Positions 43,066 through 59,371 of a DNA stretch of 64,000 bases are shown here, piece after piece. The DNA is from Gaeumannomyces sp. JS-464. Taxonomy: Eukaryota; Ascomycota; Sordariomycetes; Magnaporthales; Magnaporthaceae. The notes under the pieces were generated by a model. It saw nothing but the letters and a program-made list of their open reading frames with translations. It made no database searches and was not told the origin of the DNA. Each line of letters opens with the position of its first letter. The first letter of the stretch is position 1. Location of the stretch: contig NGZR01000001.1 of NCBI GenBank assembly GCA_002197995.1, positions 5,022,001 to 5,086,000 of the forward strand. Reading direction: 5' to 3'. A program made the translations under genes and the position numbers.

Positions 43066-46000
43066 GACAGAGCCGCCTGGGGGACATGGGTGTGCTTCTT
43101 GGGCTCAGGGACGACCCTGGCGGCGGGAATCAGCGGAAACCGAGGCGGGAGGCTGTGGGGGGGTGCAACTTTCTTGATCTCGCGCGGACCAAGCCGCCGA
43201 GAGTAAGCTCGCTGAGATCTCCGTACGTAGGTATACGTCGGGGAGATACTATCCGAAGATTCTGAGGGCCAGGGTCAGGAGGAACCAGCTCGACGCGGAG
43301 CAACAGGTCCAACATGTTTCATTTCGACATCAGGACACACATCTCAGACTCTTCCCGAGAAGATGGGATGGGCCGGATGGAGCGGGTCCAGCATGCAGCA
43401 AATCGCATCCAGCGTCAGGATGCGGGCGTCAATGCGCAGCGGCCGAAAGGGCAGCCCTGTGCTCGCCAGGCTTTTCTGAGGTCGATGAATGGGTCACAGC
43501 GATCAGTCTATCGTGCCTCCAGGTCTCTGATTCGACCGAGGTCTTGAATATTTCATGGGGGATTGGAGGCCACGTGATTCCGGCGAATAACTCGAGCTTG
43601 GCGGCAGGTAACCCGTCCCAAGGAAGCGTCTGCTGGTGGCACCGTTCAAAGTTTGCGCGCCTTCCAATTTTAAAGCTGACGGCGGCGCAGGAACGCAGCG
43701 CACATACGCCACCACAAGAACAATCGGATGCAGACTCTTTGGGCAGACGCTCAACGCGAGCATCCAACCTCGAACCGCGGTCCATTTATAGGCATTGCTT
43801 CGACGATGAACGTGGGCTGGGCGAGAGTGTCCTGCCATCATGAGCAACCCACGCAGAGATGCCTGACTTTGCTGACGGCTGGGCATTTGATTTTCTGACC
43901 CCACCCGGGCAGCCTGTCGTACTAGTAACACCTCTCGCCAACCCTGCCAGCGTCCATCGATCTCCGTGCTGGGGACCAGTGTCCACGCCGATGCTGCCAT
44001 GGTTCGGTGTCTGGACAGGCCAACCTTCCGTCGCGACCGGAGAGGCAGATGTTGATCACTCCGTCCTCGCACCAGTTGGTGTCACCCCCTACTCCGCCCT
44101 TCGGCGCAAACCCAGTGCCTCGGTGGCGCGGCCCCCCATCGGCCTAACCCACAAGCCTGCATCGAACTATGGCAAATACGGCTAGACCACCGATGCGGTA
44201 ATTCCTTTCCATTGTGTCCCTCATGCCCCCACAACTCACAAGCACAACCAAACAAGCCCATTGTCCCCGGTCCGCGTTCCCGGCCTTTTCGCCACCCACC
44301 CAGGACGAACGCCGGTTTTCCTTGGCAGGGGCAGAAAGCAACAATCGCGATGCAGGACCGACTCCGACGTACGTAATAGCGCACACACACATACTTCGCA
44401 AGCCGGCGATGCCCACCATGTTCTCGCACCTTTTGCCGACAACCGTCAGCTCGAGTGATTTTGGCAAACCAAGTGGATGGGGTTGTCGACAAATATCGAC
44501 GTCAGTTGGGAGCCACTTGGACCCGCGGGGTGTTGCCAGTTGGGCTCACAAACCTGGCCATAGCAAGTGCCCTGATATGACCATGCAGCGCACACGTCAC
44601 CGCTCAACGGCCTTCCTGACGACGCCTCGTATTCCTTGGAACCTCCATCCTGACATCCCACTTCATCGCCCAGGCTTCCTTGCTTTCTAGCTTTCTGCTC
44701 CATCTCTTGCTGGCTGCAGCCTGCAGCCTGCAGCCATCACAACACCACCACCAGCCCTTCTCCTCCACAAACAGGCGAATCACGTGGCTGCTGCGGCTAT
44801 CCTCGCTTGGGTGTCGCTCGCCGTCGGCGAAAACGGTTTGACAACACAGCCGCAGATCCGAGACGCATCTGTGCTCGTATTGGACCATCGCTGTTCAATA
44901 GAGCTAAGCAGCCATCTTCGTCCTTTTGTCGTGGGCCGACTGCTTTTAATTTCGTTAAATCACAACCTCGCCGACGAAGCCGAATGAGGCATCGGGCGTT
45001 GGGCCCGGCCAACTCACAGCAAGGCCGTTACACCAGAGCCGGAAAGGGCTATCTATTGACGGACAGCTGCGCTACTGCAAATGACAGTAACGGTGGTGGT
45101 CGCATGGTTGCCTGCCACCCTGCCTACCTATCTTTGAGCTACTCCTGTTGTGTCCACGATCGAGTGATTGAGCTCGAGACCCCCGTTTGAATGCCCTCAC
45201 ATCGCCGAAGGCCGGGAGATTCACAACTGCCACCACCGTCCAAGTTGGGATGGCTAGGAACGCCAATGGCTGCCGTTGTTGACCTGATCGGTCACTAATT
45301 TTTCTATTATTTTATCCACTTTCTGTTATGCCCGCCGCTGGCCACTCAAGACGGTATTTCCGTCGTTCGTTCATCGTCCATTTTTGTGGACCCGTCGGCC
45401 GACACGAGGTGTTTTTCTTATCCAGTCCTTCCCCTCTCGCTCACTCTCTCCAGGGTTTCCCATCCGCCTTAAGCACATGCATAGTTCATGGAGGACACTT
45501 GCGTACGGCCTACGTGCGGAAGTCTATCCAGCCGTGTACTTTGGTCTGTCGGAGGTGGGACTTCAACCCTCGAGTCAGCGGCCAGGACGCCGAAAACAGC
45601 GACGGCCGATGTTGTGTCGCCATGCACGAGCAAGGAGTGGCCAGCCACACTTTGGCCAGCTCGCCGAAGTCCCAGCGAATGGAGAGCCGGATGCCCAGCT
45701 GGGTGGATCGCTCGCGTGGTATTTTTAACCAGTCCTGCCGCTTCGCCAGCACATGCGCTTTGGAGCACCGCGCACGGCCTACACCGTTCCTGGCGATCGC
45801 TGCCGATGCAACGTTGGCAGGGGTCAACAGTCAGCGATTGCCATCAGCAGGTGAGAAATACGACTCCCGAGCCGCGCTGTCGTTCTCGAAGGTAACATCC
45901 AGCGGCACCCAAGCCAGGGGGCTGGGGGATATTTTCCTTCGCGCTGCTGGGCCGCCCTGGGATCGGCTTGCGCAATACGGGGCCACTTGGGGTGGGCATC

Positions 46001-46156
46001 AGCGATGGCAAGGTCACCATGGTAGCAAGGCGCTACTGGCGCCAGCAATCAGGCCGTCATCCTCAACACGCTATGGGGTGTGATCATCCCCGGCCCACCA
46101 TCCTGCATGGTGCCTCCAGGCCACCCTAGAAATCAGGGCAGAAGTCTGTTCTGGCA

Positions 46157-46166
46157 GATAAAAAGG
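46157..46166 (+). promoter_or_regulatory. TATA-like element of the GPI-protein gene
   Basis: GATAAAAAGG about 215 bp upstream of the start codon at 46380. Confidence 0.35.
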
Positions 46167-46379
46167 ACGCCATCCTCCTCGCCATCATCATGTTCTTGGC
46201 TCCTTTCACCACCACCGACGGCCCGTCTACTCACTCGTTTGACTTAAACTGCCTGACCTCACTCGCTCGGATCAGGCTTGTTTGTTGCAGGGCTATTCAG
46301 AATCACCAACTACCTAGGTTGAGCAACCTCTTGCATACCTCTTTTACACTACTCTTGGCGCCGTTAATATATCGCCATA

Positions 46380-47883
46380 ATGCGGGGAATCCTTGTGGCT
46401 GCCTTGGCCATTGGGGCGTCGAAGGCATGGGAATATCCAGACTGCGAGCAAGATAACTGCTACCGGAACATGATCGACAAGCGGTTTGAAAAGACTGCGC
46501 CTGAGTTCTGCTTCAAGTTCCTCGCCAGCACCCACACGTCGCCTAGCGACATCTCTCCCGACTTTGGCAACTGCGAGGGAGATGTGAAGAGGGTCAGCTC
46601 TGCATGCTCTTGCATCACCTACACGGCAACCCACACGTCGTCTACGGTGCAGACTAGCCCTCCTCCCGTCTCGACCACCACAACCGGATCGTCTACCACC
46701 ACGTGCGAGACGACGTCCACGTCCAAGCCCCCCCAGCCGACCTCGACCACATCGAGCTCGGCGACTACTACACCCATTGAGACGTCGACCACTTCCAAGC
46801 CGACTACTTCGTCCAAGCCGACTACTTCGTCCAAGCCTCCCATTCCGACCACTAGTTCGAGCTCGGAGACGACTTCTTGCGATTCGACCACTATGACGAA
46901 GCCCACCACCTCGTCCAAGCCCCCCAAGCCGACTACTTCCTCTAGCTCGGAGACCACTTGCGAGTCGACTACCACCACCACGAAGCCCACCACTTCGTCC
47001 AAGCCTCCCAAGCCAACTACTACGTCGAGCTCAGAGACGACTTCTTGCGAGACGACTACTACGTCGAAGCCTACTACTTCGTCTAAGCCTTCCACGCCCA
47101 CCACCGAGACGACCTCTTGCGAGTCGACTACCACGGTTGTAACCACCAAGACGAGGCCCACCACCGCACCCACTACCACTAGCCCGTCTACCAAGCCGAC
47201 GCAGTCGCCGTCGACCACAAGCTACACCACCTCGACGGTCTGCACGACCATCACCCGCACCATCACGTCGTGCCCGCCTTCCAAGCCGGACTGCCCGCTG
47301 CACTCGCAGACGACCGCAGTTGTTACCGAGACCATCCCTGTGTCTACTACGGTGTGCCCTGTGACCGAGCCCGTTCCCACCACCACAAAGGCCACGACAA
47401 CCAAGACGCGCTACACCACCAAGACGCGCACCCTGACCCAGTGTCCCCCGGGCAAGCCCGGCTGCCCTGTGCAGTCGCAGACCACCACGTGCATCACTGA
47501 GACCTTTGCCGTCTCGACCACCACGGAGCCCGTTAAGCCCGGCACCACCACCTTTGTCAACCCCGTCAAGCCTGGCACCACCACCTTTGTCAACCCCGTC
47601 AAGCCTGGCACCACCACCTTCGTTAACCCCGTCAACCCCTCGCTCCCTCCGATCGTGCCACCCCCGGCGCCCTCTGGCTCTTTCACCACGGCGAAGCCCC
47701 GACCTCTGCCACCACCGTGCCCCCTGTCAACCCTCCCTCGGTTCCTTCGGGCTCCTTCAGCACTTCCGTGGCCGTCGGCATTCCCAGCCAGCCGCCCGTC
47801 AAGCCTCCCCGGTCCCCGCCGGCGCTAGCCGTGCCAGCCTCGGTCTGGGTGCTGCTGCCGTGGCCGTCGCCATGCTCATCTAA
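46380..47883 (+). CDS. Ser/Thr-rich GPI-anchored cell-wall protein (mucin/adhesin-like), frame-disrupted
   Basis: Signal peptide MRGILVAALAIGASKAW, then a Cys-bearing N-terminal domain (CEQDNCYRNMID, APEFCFKFL, NCEGDVKRVSSACSC). This domain is common at the head of fungal GPI wall proteins. A long Ser/Thr/Pro region holds repeats of the type TKPTTSSKPPKPTTSSSSETTCEST, and two CPPxKPxCPxxSQTT...VSTT blocks as in fungal adhesins. Next come three 11-residue KPGTTTFVNPV units. The frame is lost near 47699 (AAGCCCCGACC) and again near 47793 (AAGCCTCCCCGG). Each is restored by one added base, giving an end GASRASLGLGAAAVAVAMLI, a typical GPI omega-site plus hydrophobic tail, with TAA at 47881-47883. 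It probably sits in the wall or plasma membrane, as adhesion or surface protein. Confidence 0.8.
47532..47630 (+). repeat. Three tandem 33-bp coding repeats
   Basis: Three adjacent 33-bp units encode KPGTTTFVNPV, differing from one another at about two bases each. They lie in the stalk of the GPI protein and are a likely site of length variation. Confidence 0.9.
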
Positions 47884-50800
47884 AATGTGTTGGCACCCGA
47901 GGGCAGAGCACGCCCACCCTTCTCGCGTCCAACTCAGTTCTCACAAACCCACCACTCCTTTCCTTATGCCCTGTTACGTTTTTCCCTTGACATTCTCGGT
48001 TGTCACCGTGCTCCTTACCCTACCTCTAATTCTTCACGATGCATCTAATGCAGGGATAGAATCAGGAGAGTGGTTGGCGCATTTACTTAATACTCGAGAG
48101 GAATTCTCGCTGTATATTTTGAACGATATTCTGTCGGATCTCTTGTTGATCCACCTTGGCGGATATAATACTCGGTTTGCTTTTGCACACGACTTCTTTA
48201 TGTATATATTATACCCTTCAGATTTTATGAACGAACCTCTAGTATGAATGCCCTCGACGGCCCTCTGAATCCAGTCGCTCTTTGGCCTATACTTTCTCTT
48301 CCTAGTTTTGCAACCGCGCATCACACCGCTTGGATAACATTGCCCATTTCCCCCAAGAGAATAGATTGTGATTTTCCTTAACATGCTCTCGCTGCATCTT
48401 CTTGGAGGGGCTAGCATGCATTACGAGACGTAGTTCTTCACAAGCTTGTATTTCAGGGAAGGCCGGGGGGTTAAGGTAGAAGCGAAACAAAACACGGCCC
48501 GTTGAGAATTGGTTGGGTGCATTCCTCACCTGTGGTGTGCTCTTCTTGGGTGGTAGACTAGTTTCATACATATAACATATCCAAACAACGTTTTAATACC
48601 TGCATTACTGTGCCACAAATACCGGTAAGAACCTTGTATTGACTATCCGTCCCGGTTACGCGGCTGCGCTTAGACGGGTGATTGATACCGGCATTTGTGC
48701 ATATAGGCGGGGGTTTTTCGTGTGTTTTTTTTTCTTTCTTCTTCTTTCAGTTGGTGATTTTTCCCTAAAAAGGCGGTTGATGGAGCCCAACTGTCAGGAT
48801 ACCTCACTGGCCAGGGGCATCTCTGGGTGGTAGTTAGCCCCTCGCAATGTGTAACGCCTGAGAATGCAGACACAGTCTACTTAAGCGAAATCGGATCCTG
48901 GAGCCACCCGAGAAGCAGGATATTGAGGTTTATATTGAAATAAACACGTCTTCCCTTAGGGTGTTCTCGCTCAGGTAGATTTACTTCATACCAACGGTCT
49001 CCATATCGCGATCAGGGTTATCAGAGCTTCAGTCGGGATCCTCTCGATAATAGGGCTTTGTAGACCTTAAACGCTGCCTGCGGAAGTCCGCAGTGAAGGC
49101 GTGTGGGTTCCTGGCATGGCCAGGCACACATCTTCGTATCACACAGGCGCGTCCGCGTTGGGAGCCATCTTGTATTTCTTCAGCCCTCCGCTATTTATAT
49201 TTCCTCATTAGTCCTGTAGTCTCTTTCCTCCTGTGACCTTCATGTCTTTAGTCGACTTGACCATCACAAACCTTGAGATAACTGGTGATAGAGGTCGTGA
49301 GGAACCTCAAGCTCAAACAATAATTGCATTCCCAGCACCCAAAAGCTCATCATTCAAGTTAGGCACATTTGAGCCTAGGTGCCATCGTCGGCCAAATCGG
49401 GGATGACCGAGACTTCGAAAAGTATTGAGAAACAAGTACGACTGGCCAAAGCGAAGTGTCAGCAAAATTGCGACAAGACCACTGACCGATGATAACTTGA
49501 TACTTACGTAGAGGCTGCTACGGTTCAACCTGATGAGACGGGTAGATGATGCTTTACCCAGTCAGCAGTGAATATATCTAAGACTATGAGGAGACCAGAT
49601 GCAGTCGCGCAAGAGTCTCAGGGCCGAGAACCTTGCCAAAACTCTGCTCCTAGAAGTTGGTGACGCATCGCTCCCTCATAAGTGCTATCCTCGAGAGTCG
49701 TGTCTCGATCATCACGACAGAGAGCACACGATGTGGTATTCGGTTTTATCGGCCTACTTGTCCGTTTTACCCATAGCTAGCTGATTTGTGCGTCTTAGGA
49801 CTGAGTTGCATAGGGAGTAACCTGATACATGCCACTAAGAAACACTATCCCCTTGGCCTGGATGCACAGATGGATACAGGACTAAAAAAAACCTCTAGAC
49901 TTCTAGTAGAGTGGTGGTTTTTGTCTTGGCAAAGAGACAGCCTGGTCTTGCCAGAAATCTCCTGCAGGAGCCCTGAGGTCCGGCACCGCAGCGTGGCAAT
50001 AGCTAGCCTGGAGACGGCTTTACGCCTGGCGCCAATGAGGATTTAGTGCCCATCTGACATGGGTACAGCACAGAAAGTCGAAGATCCAGAAGTCGGTACA
50101 GGGTTGATGACAGTGCCCCGTTGCCCTATTGTGCTGATGGCGGGCCGAGAGTCTGCGCGCTTATCGCCTTCGCGGCGATGGCACGGAGATTCTCAACTAC
50201 CGAGATGGCAGATGTGGCTGCCATTGGTCCAGGAGAGTCAAAAAAGTTGCAGGCCGCAGCCCCCGAAACGAGTCCATCCCGGGGTCGTCTCCCATCCCCG
50301 CCGCCGAGCAGGGCCGAGTCAGGGGGTGGAGAGAGTGGAAAGCCGTGCAAGTAGGCCAAGAGCAAACGAGCAGCCATTGGAGCGTCCCCGATCGCGCAAT
50401 TTCTCGCTCTGCCTTGTCTCTCCTTGGTATCTTAGCCGGGCCAAGCGAAGCCCAAGGCTGTTGGGCAAAATCTGACATTGAGGGCGTCCCTGCGTCGCCG
50501 ATCGGTGTTGCTTGGCGCACTGTTTAAGGCTCGTCTGTCCTTCTCACCGCCTCGTGTGCTCACCCGTCCTGCCGTGCCTCTTCCGGGCTTGGGTGCGCGG
50601 TTTTTATGGTAGATATTACATATGTATAATGCCCTAGGGGACCCCTTCACCCAGGCACGCCAGATTGACCGAGAACAGGTCGCCACGTCGCGTGGCTTGA
50701 GGACGCGCCCGTCGGATCCCGGGAAAGATGGCGGAGCATTCACCCACGTGATGAATCCCGGCTGCTTGCTCGCCTCCGTCCCGGCCGACAGAATGGGAGG

Positions 50801-53800
50801 CGGCCGTGACAGCCCACCCATCCGCCAGAGCCCCTCATCCTCTTAGTTGTGCATACAAAGCGGGATGGGCGGGTATTGGCCAGCAGAACTGGAGCTATAC
50901 TTCTTGAGGCCGACGAAGGCCTGGACCGCAAAGTGATGGGGGAGCGCTAGGAGATAGCCGAAGCGAAGCGCGAAGAAGCGGCCGTGATTGGCTCCTAGGC
51001 CCGCGGAGACCTGAAGAGGAACTAGGACCCCGACGGATAGACTCCTTTTCTCCGAGCGCCGGGCTCGGGGCCAAGAGCCGCCTGCCCCGCGGGCGCATCT
51101 ACACAGCCTCGCTTGGCGGGTTAGGAAACTCTCTCGACGTCACCTCCCCCACACCCTCTCCATCCAGACAGATTCTTGGAGGGGCCAAAAGCCTGTCAGC
51201 GTCTTGAAATTGTCCAAGATAGAATGAAAGGTGTGCGCCTGTGCTGATTGATCCGCGAAACAGCGGTAACCTGCGAGTGATGAAAGGGCAGTGGGACGTC
51301 CAGCCAAGGTTTTGGTTCTTGGTGCGTTTGTGGTTCTCCATCATCTTGGGTTGCTTGAATTGCCCTGGGTGCCTGGGTTGGAAGAACCACATGGCAACAA
51401 AGCGTCAGGTCAGCCAGCCTCAAGAATCGGAGCCTGCAGTGACAAGCTGTGGGATGCAGATGCTCGGCGCCCCCTGCTTAGGCGTTGGGTAATTTTAACC
51501 GTTTGCTTGCCTTTCTTGATCGTTCGACCGTCGTTTTTGCCTGCCCCCACACCGCCAGAAGCACCATCAGGTCACAATAACCTTCCCGCGCCGCATGACG
51601 GTGCAATTGGTTGGACTCCTGCATGGAAGTTGTGGAACTGCTTCTGGGCGAATATGTCGCTTTGGAAAGAGTCCACTTTGGCCCGGTCATCCTATTCCCA
51701 ACCGCCTCACCGAGTGCATCCGCATGTGCAGAAATAGAGTCCACCAACCCACCAGCTCTCCAGGGGGTCCCGCCCGAATGTGCCCGCCGGGGCCGCAACG
51801 GCAAGGGACGTTGATACCATTCAGCGCGCGATGCGATGCCGTTGCTCCCAGGGGTCCTCCGTGCCTGGCGCGATCCACAGACGTCTGGTGCTGGACCGGA
51901 GAGGCCCCGCCGTCCCTTTTAAGCCGCAGCTCAATCCCCCGCGACGGTCCCAGTCTTGGGAGCTCTGGGCGGCGAGGAAGGCTGGGGGGAGTGAGCAAGC
52001 CGCTAGCCACTGAAGAATGCCACCGTGGCATCAATAACTTTGGTTCACACCGAAGGTCCGGCAGGGCGCAGCATGGCTTCAGGGGTTGAGGCTTGGGTGT
52101 CACGGCATGTGAGGCAGACACAAACCGGGCGGCGCGGTTGGTGAAGGGGCACAAGAGGGCGAGTGAGACAGCCCCGTGAGCACGAGGAAACGCAACACTT
52201 GAAGCGATCTCGGATATCCCGCGCGCCAGCCAGTTCGGTCGTTGGTCGTTCCCCAAGACGCTGTGGACTGGGCTGTGCGCGCCATCGCATATCGTGTGTC
52301 AGAGAACGCCTTACGAGAAGCAAAAAAATCTCATCCTACATAAGTCTTCACTGCCCTTATATATGCCAAGCGGCGGAGGGGAAAGGGGCCGGGCGTCTCC
52401 GACAGTTAGCTTCATCTACATCCCGTATATGGCAGGAGCAGCCGCTGTGATGGCCTGTTTTTTGGTCCAAGGCCGCCGGAGGATTGCTCCGCATACTACG
52501 TATGTCCCTCATCTGTGATAAAAGATCTTACCTGTGAGTTGTGGATTCGGCTGTAAGGCGTCCAGATGCATCCACTGTGTGCGCCTGCAGCCTGGCGTGC
52601 TTCAGATAGGATGTGCCTTCCGCCTATGATAAACTAAAAGTTCAGGGAGAGAAAAGAAAAAAAAAGCGCCTCCTGCCTGCCACCCGCGCGCGACTTGTGG
52701 GGAAGAGGGTCGGGGCCAAGATCGCTAGGCGTCGCGCTGGGAGCGGGGCGGCCAGGGTGCTAGGGCCGGGCAGCAGCGGTGGTGGCTGTCCGTGCCCTCA
52801 ACCGCCTGGCCGTCATGGTGCATGGACGCTGCTATCAGACACTGACAGGCAGCTGGTCCCAGCCATCTCGCCAACAGTAACATAGCACGTTCGGTTCTCG
52901 GCACCGCGCCGAACAGTTGGTAACAGCACGTCACTTTTTGCTGCGCCCTGTGGGGTATTCTTTGTTCAGCCTTCTTGATTCCGTCACGCCTTGGTTCCAA
53001 CCAATTGCCCTCACAGCCCTCCGTCTTTTTCCACCTTCATCGCGGCAAGCCCGAGGTTCGCGTGCATGCCGCCACGGCTGTTTCTGGCCACTTAGCCAAC
53101 GGGCCTGGGCACCGACCGGGCGGGAGGAATCAAAATGTCGTTCGATCCCTACATCCACCACGTTCTGTCCGGTTCTATCTTCAACCACCTTGGCGCCTAG
53201 ATAATGGCCCACATGCCCAGACACTGGGCGCTCCGTAGTTGGCAGGTGGGAGGACCGTCTTCCTCCAGAGCACCCCTCTTCTCCCAGCCCGGCGGCGGCC
53301 ATGGCGGCCTCGAACCAGCCAACCACTGCGCTTTCCAGAAGCCTTCTGCCTCCCCAGCCCAGGGCCCCCTCGCGCTCTCGATTGCGTGATCGCGTGCCCA
53401 CGCTCCCAAGCCCGCGGCCTGCCCATACCGAGCACACAAGCGCCGCAGCGCAGACGCACTGGGCTGCCAGATGCGACCGGCTCAACGACGGAAGCGCGGG
53501 CTCAACAGAAAGCTCGGGCTCGGCAGACGCCTCTGCCTGCCACCGCCGCTCCTCCCTTCCATCTCCAGGTGGGTCCGGCGCACTTTGCGTCCAGAGCCGC
53601 CAAGCTGGACAGTGACGGGCCTATGGCCAAAACGTCACACCCAAGGTCTTGGTGCCATGGCTTGTGAGACTCTTTGGCTGCTTCACCCCCCTCTGGGCCT
53701 GCAGTGATCGGATCCAAACCGTGAGATGGGGAAGGGAGAAGAGGGTGGGGAGGAGCCCGTTTCTGCCAGTATGAAGCCATACCGGCAGAACGCCCAGGTA

Positions 53801-54474
53801 GACAGGCCCTGGCCCGTATCCCGGTCTCCATCCCGTCTCCACCGATCCTCCACACAAACCCCCATCGCCGCCGCCGCCTCTCAGCTTGCTAGTACCGCTG
53901 AAATATCTTGGCGATTTGGGGAGCGAGAGAGAGAGATTGTCCATTTAGGCATGAGTACCTACCTAGGTGTCTACGCTACATACATATACAACGTGTGTCA
54001 CTCCTGTTCCTCCCCTGGGAGCTCCAGTTCCATTTCCTCGTCCTTGTTTCCCTGGCTTCTCCTGTCTCTTCAGTCATCGGATCCCAAGGGCTGTCGAGGT
54101 TCACTCAACCTGGAGCTTGGCTACACTTTTGAACTTGTTGCTTTCAACGCCCAAGGCTCCGATGCGAAGAGAAGACCAGATGAGCAACAGCCAGCCCAGG
54201 TTCTCCCAGTCGTCGACCTGCGCTCACCCGATGCCATCCCCTTGAATCAACACACCTCTTTTTGTGTCTCCCCAACATTTTGCATATCTATCCCGGTAGT
54301 CGATAACATCAGAGGGTTGAAGGAGACTGCCTCTAGCACTTCATATTTTCTCGGTGCTTCGAGCCTCCAGTCCTACCCGCGGAACCACCAGCCGTGGGTG
54401 CTGGACAAATCAAGAGGCACACGCCTTCGTCGCCACATACACTCGGACATTGGGTTTCTGTAATAAGAGCCATC
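47884..54474. other. 6.6-kb region without a supported gene
   Basis: The part 48.0-49.6 kb is AT-rich with short frames only. From ~50 kb the sequence is GC-rich with many overlapping 60-190-codon frames on both strands, none with recognisable motifs, signal peptide or credible splice structure. It may hold non-coding transcripts, old repeats or the long leader of the ENA gene. I see no transposase or reverse transcriptase remnant. Confidence 0.35.
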
Positions 54475-58049
<3,575 letters not shown>

Positions 58050-59371
58050 ATGTCTCGGGAGACGAATAATGATACTCGAGAGTAGGGAAACCCGGCGTAT
58101 GTCTCTTGAAAACGGGAGCAATGCTTGAAGACGGCGAATGGCAAGCCGGACCGCGAACGAGGCAATTCGGATTTCAAGATTGCCTGAATGGATCGGAAAG
58201 GGGAAATGGAAGGACGCGCAAAGGGCAAGAATAGATACCTTGTAGGTCACTCTGGAAGACCGAGGGCCTTGGCTTTCTTTGTTCTCGATGCATTTTACTC
58301 GAGGTTCGAGGAACGGGGATACCAAGAGCAAATTGCTGCTATTTATACGTTTTATACCACATCATGATAATTACCCAAATACGGGGGCGAAGGAGACTGT
58401 CAATTAAAACAGGATAACTGTGAATTTCGCTGTTGCTTTGTGAACTGTATTGAACGCGGATCCCATTTCGTCTGATGGCCAAAGTTTCAGTCAGGCTCAT
58501 TACCTTGCGTCCACTTGCGCGACATTTGTTGGCCGCCTGTCCCCTTCTACTCGACTCGACAGTTTCCGGACTGCGGGTGTGAATAAGGTTCATGTACCGG
58601 TAGGACGAAGAAAGGGATCTGGGAACGGAGTCAAACGGCGACGTCAGACCAAGCCGAGCCATGCGGTACCAACCCGCCAAAATTCTGGGCTGCCAACGGC
58701 CCGCAGATGTTTGAGTGTCACCCCGCAGAACCAAAATTATGGCAACACGCGATGATGGACGCTAACCGCTGGGTAATGCATCAAGGGTGCAAATATAGGT
58801 AGATCTTTCGCCATTGCAATCCATGCATGTGAGACTGGAACTTCCCTGTTCTCTCCACTCGACAATCTCCCTCCGCCAGCTGCGTATTTCATGATCCCTT
58901 CGCCAGGCTTTGAGGACGGGAGTGCTACAGTTGTCGGGCGTCTGCTCTCCTCTAGGGGCCTGCAGCAGCCCAGTCCAGACTTGACTCGTCCGAATTCGTC
59001 AACAGCCAAAAGACCCACCCACGAACAATGGAATGGGCCTGTGCTGACACGTGCCTTGCAGCCAAACAGGTGCGCGCGCCTCTCGTCAGCGGGACTGAGC
59101 ATGTTTCGCCGTATCAGATCCCTCCCATTTCTGTCACTTTGGGCAAAGGAATTTCTATTTTCATCTGGCAATATTTGGTATTATTTTTTCGCTCCAGGCA
59201 AAGCCGTGGCTCCCTGTCAAATCATCAAACTCTCCTTCTTTTCGATGATCACGAACTGAGAAAGCCAGACTCCATCCGCGATGGTTTCCGCGATCCGCCG
59301 CCGCAAGACCTGACGCCCTCTCCCCTCTCCCTCCCCCATCTTTGCGATCGCGAAAGCGACGAGTTCCTAGG
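58050..59371. other. Intergenic between ENA and ZIP genes
   Basis: No gene supported. Confidence 0.45.

Larger units (their letters stand above)
42916..46379. other. 3.5-kb divergent intergenic region
   Basis: It lies between the divergent cutinase and GPI-protein genes. Open frames up to 251 codons (45328..46083, +) overlap others in different phases and have no recognisable content. A (CTGCAGC)3 short repeat sits near 44714-44735. Long upstream regions are common for regulated cell-surface genes. Confidence 0.4.

Noticed and set aside
45328..46083. 251-codon plus-strand frame
   Set aside because: No motif, no signal peptide, odd composition, and overlapping frames of similar length on both strands.
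46619..47218. 199-codon Val-rich minus-strand frame
   Set aside because: Antisense of the Thr/Ser codons of the GPI protein.
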